Source: Tenacibaculum singaporense
GTDB taxonomy: Bacteria > Bacteroidota > Bacteroidia > Flavobacteriales > Flavobacteriaceae
Reading direction: 5' to 3'
Assembly (NCBI RefSeq): GCF_003867015.1
Contig: NZ_CP032548.1
Location: 1,245,001 to 1,309,000, forward strand
DNA: 64,000 nucleotides
This document shows positions 46,752 to 54,791 of this stretch, piece by piece. The translations under genes were made by a program, and so were the position numbers. Each line of letters begins with the position of its first letter. Within the stretch, counting starts at the first letter, position 1. A model generated the notes under the pieces. It ran no database searches, was not told the origin of the DNA, and was given only the letters and a program-made list of their open reading frames with translations.

Positions 46752-47207
46752 TTATTGAGCAGGAGCCATTTTAGATTGAATAGCAGTCATAACGCTATTG
46801 AATTTTTTAGCAGCTTCTTCATCTAAGTTAGCAACGATGTCTTTAGCTTGTGCAGCTAATTCAACACCTTTTTTAGCTAATTCAGAGTTTTTTACCACAT
46901 CTCCTTTAGCTTCGATATAATCTTTAGCATATTGAGAATAAGACTGTAAGTATTCTCCTACTTTTGGATCTTCAAATTCTGGGATTTCGATACCTTCGAT
47001 TGCAGATTCTACAGCTTCAACAGCTTCTGCAGTAGCCTCTTTAGCTTCTTCAGTTGCGTCAGCAGCAGCTTCTTTAGCTTCTTCAGTTGCCTTTTCTACA
47101 GCTTCAACAGCATCTTTGGTAGCGTCTTTAGCTTCTTCTTTAGTGTTCTTACATGATGTTGCTAATAAAGCACCAACAACAAATACTGATAAAATTACTT
47201 TTTTCAT
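46752..47207 (-). CDS. Ala/Glu-rich lipoprotein
   Basis: A 151-residue lipoprotein with lipobox ALLATSC (Cys19), followed by a low-complexity Lys/Glu/Ala helix of near-11-residue periodicity (about 20-75; KEEAKDAT, KATEEAKEAAADATEEAKEA). A second helical part runs to the end. Such LEA-like helices may form an extended coiled coil between outer membrane and periplasm. No function can be named. It has a full-consensus promoter. Confidence 0.8.
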   Translation of the reverse strand: MKKVILSVFVVGALLATSCKNTKEEAKDATKDAVEAVEKATEEAKEAAADATEEAKEATAEAVEAVESAIEGIEIPEFEDPKVGEYLQSYSQYAKDYIEAKGDVVKNSELAKKGVELAAQAKDIVANLDEEAAKKFNSVMTAIQSKMAPAQ

Positions 47208-47241
47208 CGTTAATTGATTTTTAGTTTTTAAGATTGAATAA

Positions 47242-47272
47242 CAAATGTACTATTTTGATTGATGCAAACAAA
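47242..47272 (-). promoter_or_regulatory. promoter of the Ala/Glu-rich lipoprotein
   Basis: TTTG (47269-47272), a 19-base spacer and TACATTTG (47242-47249) on the minus strand give a complete TTG-N19-TAnnTTTG promoter; the leader would be about 30 bases. Confidence 0.8.
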
Positions 47273-47277
47273 TTTAT

Positions 47278-49044
47278 TTACATCACCGTTTCACTATTAA
47301 ACTGTTTTTCGTACAAATTCTTATAATAGCCCTCATGTTTTTTTAACAATTCGGTATGATTTCCTTTTTCAACTATACGACCTTTGTCCATAACTATAAT
47401 CATATCAGCCTTTTTAATGGTTGCTAAACGATGAGCAATTACAATAGAAGTTCTGTTTTTTGTAATTTCATCCGTAGCATATTGAATCATTTGTTCTGAA
47501 TGTGCATCAACTGAAGAAGTAGCTTCGTCTAAAATTAAAATACTAGGTTTACTTACATAGGCACGTAAGAAAGCAATTAACTGACGTTGTCCTGAAGACA
47601 ACATACCACCACGTTCTTTTACATTATAGTGATAATTGTTAGGTAGACTCATTATAAAATCATGAATCCCAATTTGTTTGGCAGCAATTTTAACTTCTTC
47701 AAGAGAAATGTTTTCGTTGTTAAGGGTAATATTGTTTAAAATACTATCAGAAAATAAAAATACATCTTGCAGCACAACCGCTACTTTTTGACGTAAAGAA
47801 GCTATTTTATAGTCTTGAACAGGAATGTTATCGATAGATATTTCACCGCTATCTATTTCATAAAAACGGTTTATAAGGTTAATAATAGTAGATTTACCAG
47901 CTCCTGTAGCACCTACAATTGCAACAGTTTGCCCTTTTTCAACATTAAAACTTATTCCTTTTAAAATTTCTTCTCCTTTAATATAACTAAATCGTACATC
48001 TTTGAAACTAATAGTTCCTTGTATGTTATTAGCAGTAACAGTTCCACTTTTGTCTATAGTGCTTTCTGTGTCAATTATATTAAATACGCGTTCACCTGCA
48101 ACTATTCCCATTTGTAGTTGATTAAACTTATCAGCTATTTGTCGTAATGGTCTAAAAAGCATTTGAGCCATTTTGATAAAACCAATGATAGCACCAACAC
48201 TTACAGCTTTGTCTTCAACAACCTGCAAACCACCATACCATACAATAAGTCCTATTGCAATAGAAGAAAGAATTTCAGCAATAGGGAAGAAGATAGAGTA
48301 ATACCAAACGGTTTTAACATGTGCTTTTTTATGCTTGTTGTTAATTTCAATAAAGTTTTTATACTCAATTCTTTCTCTGTTAAAGAGCTGAACAATTTTC
48401 ATTCCTGTAACTCTTTCTTGCACAAAACTATTTAGGTTTGCTACTTGATTACGTACATCTTGAAAGGTAGATTTTATCGCTATTTGAAATAGCTTAGTAG
48501 CGTAGATTAATACAGGTAAGGTTGCAAGTGCAATTAATGCCAATTTCCAGTTTGTATAGAACATTACAATGATTACTACAATCATTTTTAAAATGTCACT
48601 AACAATCATAAAAACACCTTGCGTGAAAAAATTGGCAATAGTTTCTATATCTGAAACAACACGAGTTACCAATTTTCCAACAGAAGAATTATCAAAATAC
48701 CCCATTTTAAACTGAAGTATTTTTCTAAAAGTTTTAGCTCTTATGTCTCTAATAATATGTTGACCTACCCAGTTGGCGTAATAAATAAAACTAAACTGAA
48801 AAAATACTTGGATCAGTAACACTACTATCATGGTAATTGTAAAATACAATAGCCTGGTAAAGTTTTTGGTTGCTATAAAATCATCTATAGCCGTCATTAA
48901 AATGACAGGTGTTAACACAGCAAATCCTGCAAGTAAAATGGTAGATAGTGCTGCAACTATAAATCGTACACGGTATTTTTTTGTAAAACTCATAAGTCTT
49001 GCAAAAATTTTAATATCAAATGCTTTTCCTGTTGTTTTGCTCAC
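47278..49044 (-). CDS. MsbA-like ABC exporter (fused permease-ATPase)
   Basis: A 588-residue half-transporter with six membrane helices (about 20-320) and an ATPase with Walker A VGATGAGKSTI, signature MLSSGQRQL, Walker B ILILDEATSSVD and H-loop IAHRLATI. Homodimers of this family export lipids, lipid A core or drugs. The start overlaps the truA stop by one base, so the two are co-transcribed. Lipid versus drug export cannot be decided from sequence. Confidence 0.92.
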   Translation of the reverse strand: MSKTTGKAFDIKIFARLMSFTKKYRVRFIVAALSTILLAGFAVLTPVILMTAIDDFIATKNFTRLLYFTITMIVVLLIQVFFQFSFIYYANWVGQHIIRDIRAKTFRKILQFKMGYFDNSSVGKLVTRVVSDIETIANFFTQGVFMIVSDILKMIVVIIVMFYTNWKLALIALATLPVLIYATKLFQIAIKSTFQDVRNQVANLNSFVQERVTGMKIVQLFNRERIEYKNFIEINNKHKKAHVKTVWYYSIFFPIAEILSSIAIGLIVWYGGLQVVEDKAVSVGAIIGFIKMAQMLFRPLRQIADKFNQLQMGIVAGERVFNIIDTESTIDKSGTVTANNIQGTISFKDVRFSYIKGEEILKGISFNVEKGQTVAIVGATGAGKSTIINLINRFYEIDSGEISIDNIPVQDYKIASLRQKVAVVLQDVFLFSDSILNNITLNNENISLEEVKIAAKQIGIHDFIMSLPNNYHYNVKERGGMLSSGQRQLIAFLRAYVSKPSILILDEATSSVDAHSEQMIQYATDEITKNRTSIVIAHRLATIKKADMIIVMDKGRIVEKGNHTELLKKHEGYYKNLYEKQFNSETVM

Positions 49045-49778
49045 TATATATAATCGTATATTACTTTTGTTAAAAATAAACCTTTTGCAGGAACTGACAC
49101 TCCTGCTTTACTTCGATTTTTACTTTCAATGATTTTTTTAAAATCATTTACAGTTATTTTTTCTAAACCAACATCAATTAAGGTTCCTACAATAGCACGA
49201 ACCATGTTTCTTAAAAAGCGATTGGCACTAATATGAAATGTTAATTCGTTTCCGTTTCTAATCCATTTTGCATTGGTAACAGTACAGTTAAATGTATGTA
49301 CATCTGTTTTTACTTTTGAAAAACATTCAAAATCTTCATAATCATATAGAATTGCTGCTGCTTTATTCATTAAATCTATATTTAACTGCTGATGGTGTAA
49401 TTGCCAAGTGGTATCTAATAAAAAGGGATTTCTACCTAACCAAATTTTATACTCATAACTTCTACTTAGCGCATCGAAACGAGCATGAGCATCGTTATGT
49501 ACTAATTGCGTTTTAAGTATAACAATATCGTCTGGCAAAATAGCATTCAATTTATAAGTGAAATTATCGTTTAATGGAGCTTCTACATCGAAATGAGCAA
49601 ACATTTGAGATGCATGAACACCAGCGTCGGTTCTCCCTGCTCCAACAATGTTTATTTCTTTTCTTAAAATTGTACTGATTGCTTTGTTTATTTTTTCTTG
49701 AACTGAAATTGCACGTGGCTGTATTTGCCATCCATGATAATTTTTTCCGTTGTATGCTAATTCAATAAAATACCTCAA
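49044..49778 (-). CDS. truA: tRNA pseudouridine(38-40) synthase
   Basis: A 244-residue enzyme with the catalytic Asp in GAGRTDAGVHASQM and the family strands YNGKNYHGWQIQ, RSYEYKIWLG and FLRNMVRAIVGTLIDVG. It makes pseudouridine at tRNA positions 38-40. It is divergent from the phosphodiesterase gene and coupled to the ABC exporter. Confidence 0.96.
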   Translation of the reverse strand: MRYFIELAYNGKNYHGWQIQPRAISVQEKINKAISTILRKEINIVGAGRTDAGVHASQMFAHFDVEAPLNDNFTYKLNAILPDDIVILKTQLVHNDAHARFDALSRSYEYKIWLGRNPFLLDTTWQLHHQQLNIDLMNKAAAILYDYEDFECFSKVKTDVHTFNCTVTNAKWIRNGNELTFHISANRFLRNMVRAIVGTLIDVGLEKITVNDFKKIIESKNRSKAGVSVPAKGLFLTKVIYDYI

Positions 49779-49864
49779 GAAGCGTAAAGTTTTATAGAGC
49801 TAAATTATAAAATTCTAATTTGAAAAGTACTAGAGAAGAGGTAAAATAATATTTTTGAATATTA

Positions 49865-49878
49865 TTAACATATGTTAA
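49865..49878. promoter_or_regulatory. 14-base perfect palindrome in the truA divergent spacer
   Basis: TTAACATATGTTAA lies 86 bases from the truA start. Its symmetry and place suggest an operator, but no regulator is known. Confidence 0.35.
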
Positions 49879-49969
49879 CACATTAACTGAGTATTTGTGT
49901 TATTTTCGCACCCTCAGTTTAGAATAAGATAGTGAATTCCCCTTTCATTAATATCCCCTTAGTATAAAG

Positions 49970-50003
49970 AAATCCATGATGTAACGTCGTGGATTTTTTA
50001 TTT
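49970..50003 (+). terminator. orphan plus-strand terminator upstream of the phosphodiesterase gene
   Basis: A 12-pair stem, AAATCCATGATG/CGTCGTGGATTT (two G-T pairs), with a TAA loop is followed by T6. No plus-strand gene precedes it: truA runs the other way. It therefore implies a short transcript starting in 49800-49950 or an attenuated leader. Confidence 0.7.
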
Positions 50004-50026
50004 AGGAATTCATTAGTTTTGCTTTA

Positions 50027-50524
50027 ATGAAAAAAATTTTACTCCTTTCCGATACACATAGTTTTATTGATGAACAAATTTTAAAGTTTGTAAAGCAAGC
50101 TGATGAGGTTTGGCATGCAGGTGATATAGGTGATTTAAATGTAACTGATGCAATAAAGAAACTGAAGCCACTTAGAGCTGTTTATGGAAATATTGATGAT
50201 AAAGATGCTAGAGCAGAATTTCCGCTAGATAATAAATTTACTGTTGAAGGTGTTTCTGTGTGGATAACTCACATAGGGGGTTACCCGAATAAATATAATC
50301 AAAGAGTTAGAGAAGAGCTGAGAATGAACACCCCACAATTATTTATTTGTGGGCATTCGCATATTTTAAAAGTTCAATACGATAAAAAGTTGAATTTATT
50401 ACATTTGAATCCAGGAGCAGCAGGAAATCATGGGTTTCATAAAGTCAGAACCATGCTGCGTTTTGAAATAGATAAAGGCAATGTAAAAAATATGGAGGTT
50501 ATCGAACTAGCTAACAGAGGTTAG
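50027..50524 (+). CDS. YfcE/MJ0936-type metallophosphoesterase
   Basis: A 165-residue calcineurin-like phosphodiesterase with the metal motifs LLSDTHS, HAGDIGD, YGNIDD, ITHIGGYP and CGHSHI. Related enzymes hydrolyse small phosphodiesters. A TAGTTTTG box (50014-50021) lies so close to the ATG that the message would be almost leaderless. The last 18 bases overlap the convergent histidine kinase gene. Confidence 0.92.
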   Translation: MKKILLLSDTHSFIDEQILKFVKQADEVWHAGDIGDLNVTDAIKKLKPLRAVYGNIDDKDARAEFPLDNKFTVEGVSVWITHIGGYPNKYNQRVREELRMNTPQLFICGHSHILKVQYDKKLNLLHLNPGAAGNHGFHKVRTMLRFEIDKGNVKNMEVIELANRG

Positions 50525-52345
50525 TTTGCTAAGGTTTTTTTCTTTTTTTAGTATAGGAACCATGATGTGTATAGAGGTGCCTATATTTACTTCAGATTTT
50601 ATAGTTAGCTTACCGTCCATCATGTGAATTCTAGCTTCAACTTGGTTAAGACCTATACCATCAGAAAAAGAAGAAGACGAGGTAGAAAATCCTACCCCAT
50701 CATCCTTAACGAGAACGGTTAGTTGATTCTTCTCTTCTTTTAAATCTATTTGTGCATGTTTGGCTTTACTGTGTTTCAAGATATTATTGATTAATTCTTG
50801 AATCACATTAAATATTTTTATTTCAAATTCTTGATTATACCTACTGATGTTTTTTGCGGAAACTTCAAGCTTTAATTGACTGTTAGAATACTTTTTAACG
50901 ACATCTTTAATAGCATACTCAAGTCCAAATTTCAATAAAATAGAAGAAACTAGGTTGTGAGATAAGTCTCTAACTTTTTGAGAGGCTTCAGAAATAATAG
51001 CTTGTGTTTTTTCTATTTCTTGTGGTGTATCTCCGTTAAATTGCTTTTTTGTAGCTGTTAAATGCATATTAGCAGATGAAAGTAAAGCACTCACATTATC
51101 GTGTAATATTTCAGCAATGAGTTTACGTTCGGTTTCTTTTCCGTCTATCGTAGCGTTAAGAATTTTAACTTGTGCTTCTGATTTAACCTTCTCAAGGTTT
51201 TGTTGTTGTATAAGCTTACTTTCAGATAATTTAAGACTTAGATTTTTCTGACGAAGTTTATAGTTGTATATGATTACTCCTGAAACAATTAATACTAAAA
51301 AACTTAAAGCACCAAAGAGCATAGATGTTTTGGCTTCTTGGGCTTCTTCTAGTTTTCGTTGTTCTTCAACTAAGGCTGTTTTCTCTTTTTCTAAATTTAC
51401 TTCTTGTTGAGCATAAATCTCTTCAATCATTCTTCTTATTTCTTTGTCTCTTAAATCATCTTTAATATTGTATGATTTCTCTTGATAGTCGTAGGCTGTA
51501 TAGTCTTTTAAAAGGTAAAGAGTCCAAGCTAAATTAAAGTACAAGCTAGATTTTGTTTTAGTAGATGAAATATCGTCTACACCATTAATTAGTTTTAAAG
51601 CTTTAAAATAGGTGTCCTTAGATTTTTCTAATTCCTTTTTTTCCAGATAGATGTTGGCAAGATTACCTAGAGCTCCAGCCTTACCAACTTTATTATTCAT
51701 ACTCTCGTATAGTTTTATAGATTCATTAATATAGAATTCCGCTTTATCATATAGAGAGTCCCTTAGGTATATGGTTGAAAGATTATTGTTTATTTTAGCC
51801 TTAATTATTTTGGCTTTTCGTGTTTTAAAAGCACCGTTGATAGCTTTTTCATAATAAAGCATTGCGCTATCTTTGTATATTTTTGAGTTTATTGAGTCAC
51901 TTTCTTTTAAAACATGATATGCGCTTCCTATTTTCTGAAGGTTTGTTATTTCAAGATCATTATTACTAGGGTTTGAAAAGTTTAAATTTTTTTTTCTTTC
52001 AGAAATGTACAGTTGTTTGTGTTTTTTTACAAGATCATTGCTAGTAGTGTAGAATTCTATAGCTTTTAAGTACGAATGATTTTCAAAATATATATTACCT
52101 ATTAAGTTATTAATCTTGGAAGAAAGTAAGTATTTTTTTTGAGATTTGCTTTTTTTTAATAGTAATAAAGCCTTGTCTAAAGCTTCAGTATAATTTTGAT
52201 TTAAATATAAACTGTCAATTTTATTAAAAGTAATAGAATCTTTAAGTTTTTCCTCTTTAAAATCTATACCTTTTTCTTGCCCCATTAAAATAAAGGAGGT
52301 AAAAAAGGATAAAAAGAATATATATGTTTTTAGTTTTAAATTCAC
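50507..52345 (-). CDS. TPR-containing sensor histidine kinase
   Basis: A 612-residue membrane kinase with a signal peptide (1-23) and periplasmic tetratricopeptide-like repeats (about 40-310). It has a coiled coil, a membrane helix at 341-362 (SMLFGALSFLVLIVSGVIIY), a HisKA_3-like dimerisation helix with His415 in AEILHDNVSALL, and an ATPase with ELINNILKHSKAKH, DDGVGFS and GIGLNQV. This is the LuxR-partner kinase type. The GTG start overlaps the lipoprotein stop (GTGA), and the cognate LuxR regulator is encoded two genes upstream. Confidence 0.92.
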   Translation of the reverse strand: MNLKLKTYIFFLSFFTSFILMGQEKGIDFKEEKLKDSITFNKIDSLYLNQNYTEALDKALLLLKKSKSQKKYLLSSKINNLIGNIYFENHSYLKAIEFYTTSNDLVKKHKQLYISERKKNLNFSNPSNNDLEITNLQKIGSAYHVLKESDSINSKIYKDSAMLYYEKAINGAFKTRKAKIIKAKINNNLSTIYLRDSLYDKAEFYINESIKLYESMNNKVGKAGALGNLANIYLEKKELEKSKDTYFKALKLINGVDDISSTKTKSSLYFNLAWTLYLLKDYTAYDYQEKSYNIKDDLRDKEIRRMIEEIYAQQEVNLEKEKTALVEEQRKLEEAQEAKTSMLFGALSFLVLIVSGVIIYNYKLRQKNLSLKLSESKLIQQQNLEKVKSEAQVKILNATIDGKETERKLIAEILHDNVSALLSSANMHLTATKKQFNGDTPQEIEKTQAIISEASQKVRDLSHNLVSSILLKFGLEYAIKDVVKKYSNSQLKLEVSAKNISRYNQEFEIKIFNVIQELINNILKHSKAKHAQIDLKEEKNQLTVLVKDDGVGFSTSSSSFSDGIGLNQVEARIHMMDGKLTIKSEVNIGTSIHIMVPILKKEKNLSKLTSVS

Positions 52346-53007
52346 GATTGAATTATTACTTCAGGTTTTGTTACAGTGGCAGCTACTTCTTCTAATAATT
52401 TTCCAGAAAACTTATGATTAACGAAATTTAATCTTATTATATTGTCTGAACCTGTTTCAAGCTCCCTCGAAAATGTATATTCTGTAGCTTCACCACTAGA
52501 TAAGTGAACCTCATAGACTTTAAGTTCTTTGTTGTAAACAAAATCAGTAGCAACATTACTGTTGACTGTAAAGTTTAATAAATAGGTTCCATTTTCATTA
52601 GCTGTGATACTGTAAGAACTTAAAAACTCTGTAATTCCTTTAGCAAAAGTAATGTTTTCATCTTTTACAGATATTTTTGTCTGTTTGCCTTTGTTAGTTT
52701 CCAAGAAACCAATTTTTAAATGGTCATTTTCTATAGAAAAATCATTAGAATGTTTAGAAGCTGTTTTTTGTGGAGTTTCGGCTAAAATTATTTCTTTTGA
52801 GTTATCTACATTAGTAACTGTAGTCACATCTGTGTTATCTGTTGTATTAAAATCAATAGAATAAGCACCAGTAGCATCTCTTTTAAGTGTATATGATTGT
52901 AATAAGTTTTCAGGATTATTCTCTATAACTTCTGCTTCGTTAGAAGAACAAGAAGCAAAAATAACACTAAGACTCAAAGCTAGTAAATAAGGAGTAAAAT
53001 TTTTCAT
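52342..53007 (-). CDS. repeat-containing lipoprotein of the two-component operon
   Basis: A 221-residue lipoprotein with lipobox IFASC (Cys20). Three related segments recur: SYTLKRDATGAYSIDF, SYSITANENGTYLLNF and YTFSRELETGSDNIIRLNF, each a beta-hairpin-like unit ending in an aromatic-rich strand. No named family is recognised. Its place between the response regulator and the kinase, with translational coupling to the kinase, suggests an outer-membrane or periplasmic sensing accessory; this is inference. Confidence 0.78.
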   Translation of the reverse strand: MKNFTPYLLALSLSVIFASCSSNEAEVIENNPENLLQSYTLKRDATGAYSIDFNTTDNTDVTTVTNVDNSKEIILAETPQKTASKHSNDFSIENDHLKIGFLETNKGKQTKISVKDENITFAKGITEFLSSYSITANENGTYLLNFTVNSNVATDFVYNKELKVYEVHLSSGEATEYTFSRELETGSDNIIRLNFVNHKFSGKLLEEVAATVTKPEVIIQS

Positions 53008-53023
53008 GACTTATTGGTGTTTA

Positions 53024-53317
53024 TTGAGATTAGACTTCTTTTTTTTAAAAAAATAGCGATGTACTTAGGATAGATGTTAAGAGACGCGGGGGACGATATC
53101 TCTTAGGGGATAAAAGAAAACAAAATGAAGGGGTTTTCTATACTATGTTAAATAACGCGTACATCGCTATTGGGTTTATTGTTATTAGCAGTAGTTGATT
53201 AGCGATGCATAAAGTGTATAGACTCGGGGGGCTTCTTCTTAATCTGGGGGACTAAAGAAAATTTGAAGGGTTGATTATGTCTTTACACTATTTTGTTTCT
53301 CACTGCATACATCGCTA
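53024..53317. repeat. diverged tandem duplication (about 147-base period) with inverted arms
   Basis: Two copies of a roughly 120-base unit lie at about 53052-53171 and 53200-53317. Shared order on the plus strand: AGCGATG, GAC.CGGGGG, CT..GGGG, AAAGAAAA, TGAAGGG. The left flanks also match (TATTGGtGTTTATTG at 53033 and TATTGGGTTTATTG at 53168). Copy one has perfect 13-base inverted arms, AATAGCGATGTAC (53052-53064) and GTACATCGCTATT (53159-53171). On the minus transcript these are followed by T7, like a long-loop terminator. The second copy's right end is the 3' coding end of the response regulator. Confidence 0.65.
53138..53173 (-). pseudogene. possible relic of a LuxR regulator C-terminus
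   Basis: On the minus strand, a frame in the first repeat copy reads PIAMYALFNIV and then TAG. The intact regulator ends GLAMYAVRNKIV and then TAA at the matching place in the second copy. The Ala-Met-Tyr-Ala, Asn and Ile-Val positions agree. This suggests that the duplication took in the end of the regulator gene, or that a second regulator decayed here. The match is short, so confidence is modest. Confidence 0.4.
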
Positions 53318-53939
53318 AACCTACTACATTTTTTACTTTTAATTTTTTATATAAATTACTTCTATATGTTTCTACTGTTTTTATGCTGACATTGAGTTTT
53401 TCTGCAATTTCATTGGAGCTTTTCTCTTTAGCAATTAACTTTAATACAGCAATTTCCCTCTCAGTTAAATCTCCATGCAAAAATTCTGGTTCATCTTCGT
53501 CTTTTGCATCTGAAGCATATAAGTCTAATAATTTTACTTTAATGTCTTCACTAATATATTGTATGCCATTGTGTACAACTTTAATAGCATCAATTATTTG
53601 CTCATTAGCTCGACTTTTATCTACAAAACCATTAGCACCTAGTGCTATCATTTCTTGAACTAGTTTTGGGTCGCTTAAGCTTGATAGTATTATTGTTTTA
53701 ATATTTGTATTACGTTTCTTAAACGTTTTTAAAACTTCTATACCATCCATCTCAGGCATGTTTATATCTAAAACTAATACATCTGCTGTATTTTTAGAAG
53801 ACCAGTTTATTACTTGTCTACCTGTTAAAGAAAAACCCTCTACTTCAATGTCGTCTTCAGTATTTAATAAAGCAATGACTCCGTCTATTAATATTTTATG
53901 GTCATCTGCTATGTGAACTTTTATCTTGTTGTAATTCAT
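53283..53939 (-). CDS. LuxR/NarL-family response regulator
   Basis: A 218-residue regulator. The receiver domain has IADDHKIL, phosphoacceptor Asp58 in VLVLDINMPEMDG and Lys in FVDKSRANE. The LuxR helix-turn-helix follows at about 152-210 (LTEREIAVLKLIAKEKSSNEIA, VSIKTVETYRSNLYKKL). It is the likely partner of the TPR kinase two genes downstream. A complete promoter with a dyad over the -33 element lies upstream, consistent with autoregulation. Confidence 0.95.
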   Translation of the reverse strand: MNYNKIKVHIADDHKILIDGVIALLNTEDDIEVEGFSLTGRQVINWSSKNTADVLVLDINMPEMDGIEVLKTFKKRNTNIKTIILSSLSDPKLVQEMIALGANGFVDKSRANEQIIDAIKVVHNGIQYISEDIKVKLLDLYASDAKDEDEPEFLHGDLTEREIAVLKLIAKEKSSNEIAEKLNVSIKTVETYRSNLYKKLKVKNVVGLAMYAVRNKIV

Positions 53940-53956
53940 AGTTGTTATTACAGTTA

Positions 53957-53993
53957 CAAATTTATGAGGTTAAAACAGTGTGTACAATACACA
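53957..53993 (-). promoter_or_regulatory. response regulator promoter with operator-like dyad
   Basis: On the minus strand TTG (53985-53987), a 20-base spacer and TAAATTTG (53957-53964) form a full promoter. TGTGTA-caa-TACACA (53979-53993) is a perfect dyad centred on the -33 TTG, a natural place for a regulator to bind. Confidence 0.7.
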
Positions 53994-54101
53994 GTATCCC
54001 TAATTGTTTCATTAGTGACTCAGGGAAAACCCTGAGATTTTTTTAACATTTCTTTAACATTTTAGGTTGTAGGCCTTGAATAGCCTAGGAAACAAAAATA
54101 A

Positions 54102-54130
54102 AAAACCGAGATTTAAATCTCGGTTTTTTT
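54102..54130 (-). terminator. terminator of the DUF4293 gene
   Basis: AAAACCGAGATTT/AAATCTCGGTTTT with A- and T-run flanks, about 27 bases past the stop. Confidence 0.88.
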
Positions 54131-54157
54131 CGCACTAAATATACTAAGATGTTAGGC

Positions 54158-54592
54158 TTATCGTAATCTATCTACAGATTTTACAAGATCTTCATCCTTC
54201 TTAATGGCTCTATTTGCTAAAACTAATAGCAAAATAACAATGATAGGAAAGAACATCCCAATACCTTTCTCAGAAACCAAAGCTTCTCCAGATAATGTTT
54301 GTGATAAATAAATCAATAGTCCTAATAAAAAAAGGTTTATCAATATGTTTAAGCGGTTTAGTACAAATTGTAACTGACGATTTTTAAATAGAAATATTGT
54401 TACAAAAGCTACTAAAGCCGAAATAAAAAATAAAACAGGAATACTTTTTTCTAAGATTGAGTTCCCAGAAAATAAATCTAAAACATAAATAGTATTAGTT
54501 TGGGAGTTACTCCAAAGACTAACTATAAAAGTCAATCCTCCAGAGATAATTCCTGCTACTAATAGGTATATAGATTGTATTCTTTGTATCAT
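54158..54592 (-). CDS. DUF4293 membrane protein
   Basis: A 144-residue protein with four membrane helices (about 7-25, 47-68, 78-98 and 112-128). The start MIQRIQSIYLLVAGI and the tail NRAIKKDEDLVKSVDRLR are typical of DUF4293, a family confined to Bacteroidota. The function is unknown. It is divergent from rho, as it often is in flavobacteria, and has a TACATTTG box 18 bases upstream. Confidence 0.92.
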   Translation of the reverse strand: MIQRIQSIYLLVAGIISGGLTFIVSLWSNSQTNTIYVLDLFSGNSILEKSIPVLFFISALVAFVTIFLFKNRQLQFVLNRLNILINLFLLGLLIYLSQTLSGEALVSEKGIGMFFPIIVILLLVLANRAIKKDEDLVKSVDRLR

Positions 54593-54609
54593 AATTTTTT
54601 ATCGGGTAG

Positions 54610-54617
54610 CAAATGTA
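54610..54617 (-). promoter_or_regulatory. -7 promoter box of the DUF4293 gene
   Basis: TACATTTG on the minus strand, an exact consensus match 17 bases before the start codon. Confidence 0.55.
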
Positions 54618-54663
54618 ATACTTCTTTTTTTAAAAAGAAATATTAGAAGTTAAAATATTTGTA

Positions 54664-54671
54664 TATATTTG
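54664..54671 (+). promoter_or_regulatory. -7 promoter box of rho
   Basis: TATATTTG, an exact TAnnTTTG match, would start a leader of about 115 bases. That leader contains the hairpin at 54696-54716. No clear -33 TTG. Confidence 0.5.
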
Positions 54672-54695
54672 CCTTGTATGTAACCGCACAAAATT

Positions 54696-54716
54696 ATTAT
54701 ATAGCCCCTATATAAT
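54696..54716 (+). promoter_or_regulatory. hairpin in the rho leader
   Basis: A nine-pair stem, ATTATATAG/CTATATAAT, with a CCC loop in the untranslated leader of rho. There is no T-run after it, so it is not a terminator; a role in control of rho is possible. Confidence 0.35.
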
Positions 54717-54791
54717 TAGCACTCAAAACAAAACTTAATACAAAATAATTCTTTATACATAAGGAATTTTAGTAACTTAATTATTTAACGA

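Noticed and set aside
48163..48435. Plus-strand open frame within the ABC exporter gene
   Set aside because: Antisense to conserved exporter sequence, no recognisable protein features.
53085..53270. G-quadruplex in the plus-strand G-runs
   Set aside because: Each copy has only three G-runs with long uneven loops, and the transcribed RNA strand is C-rich; a canonical quadruplex is not supported.
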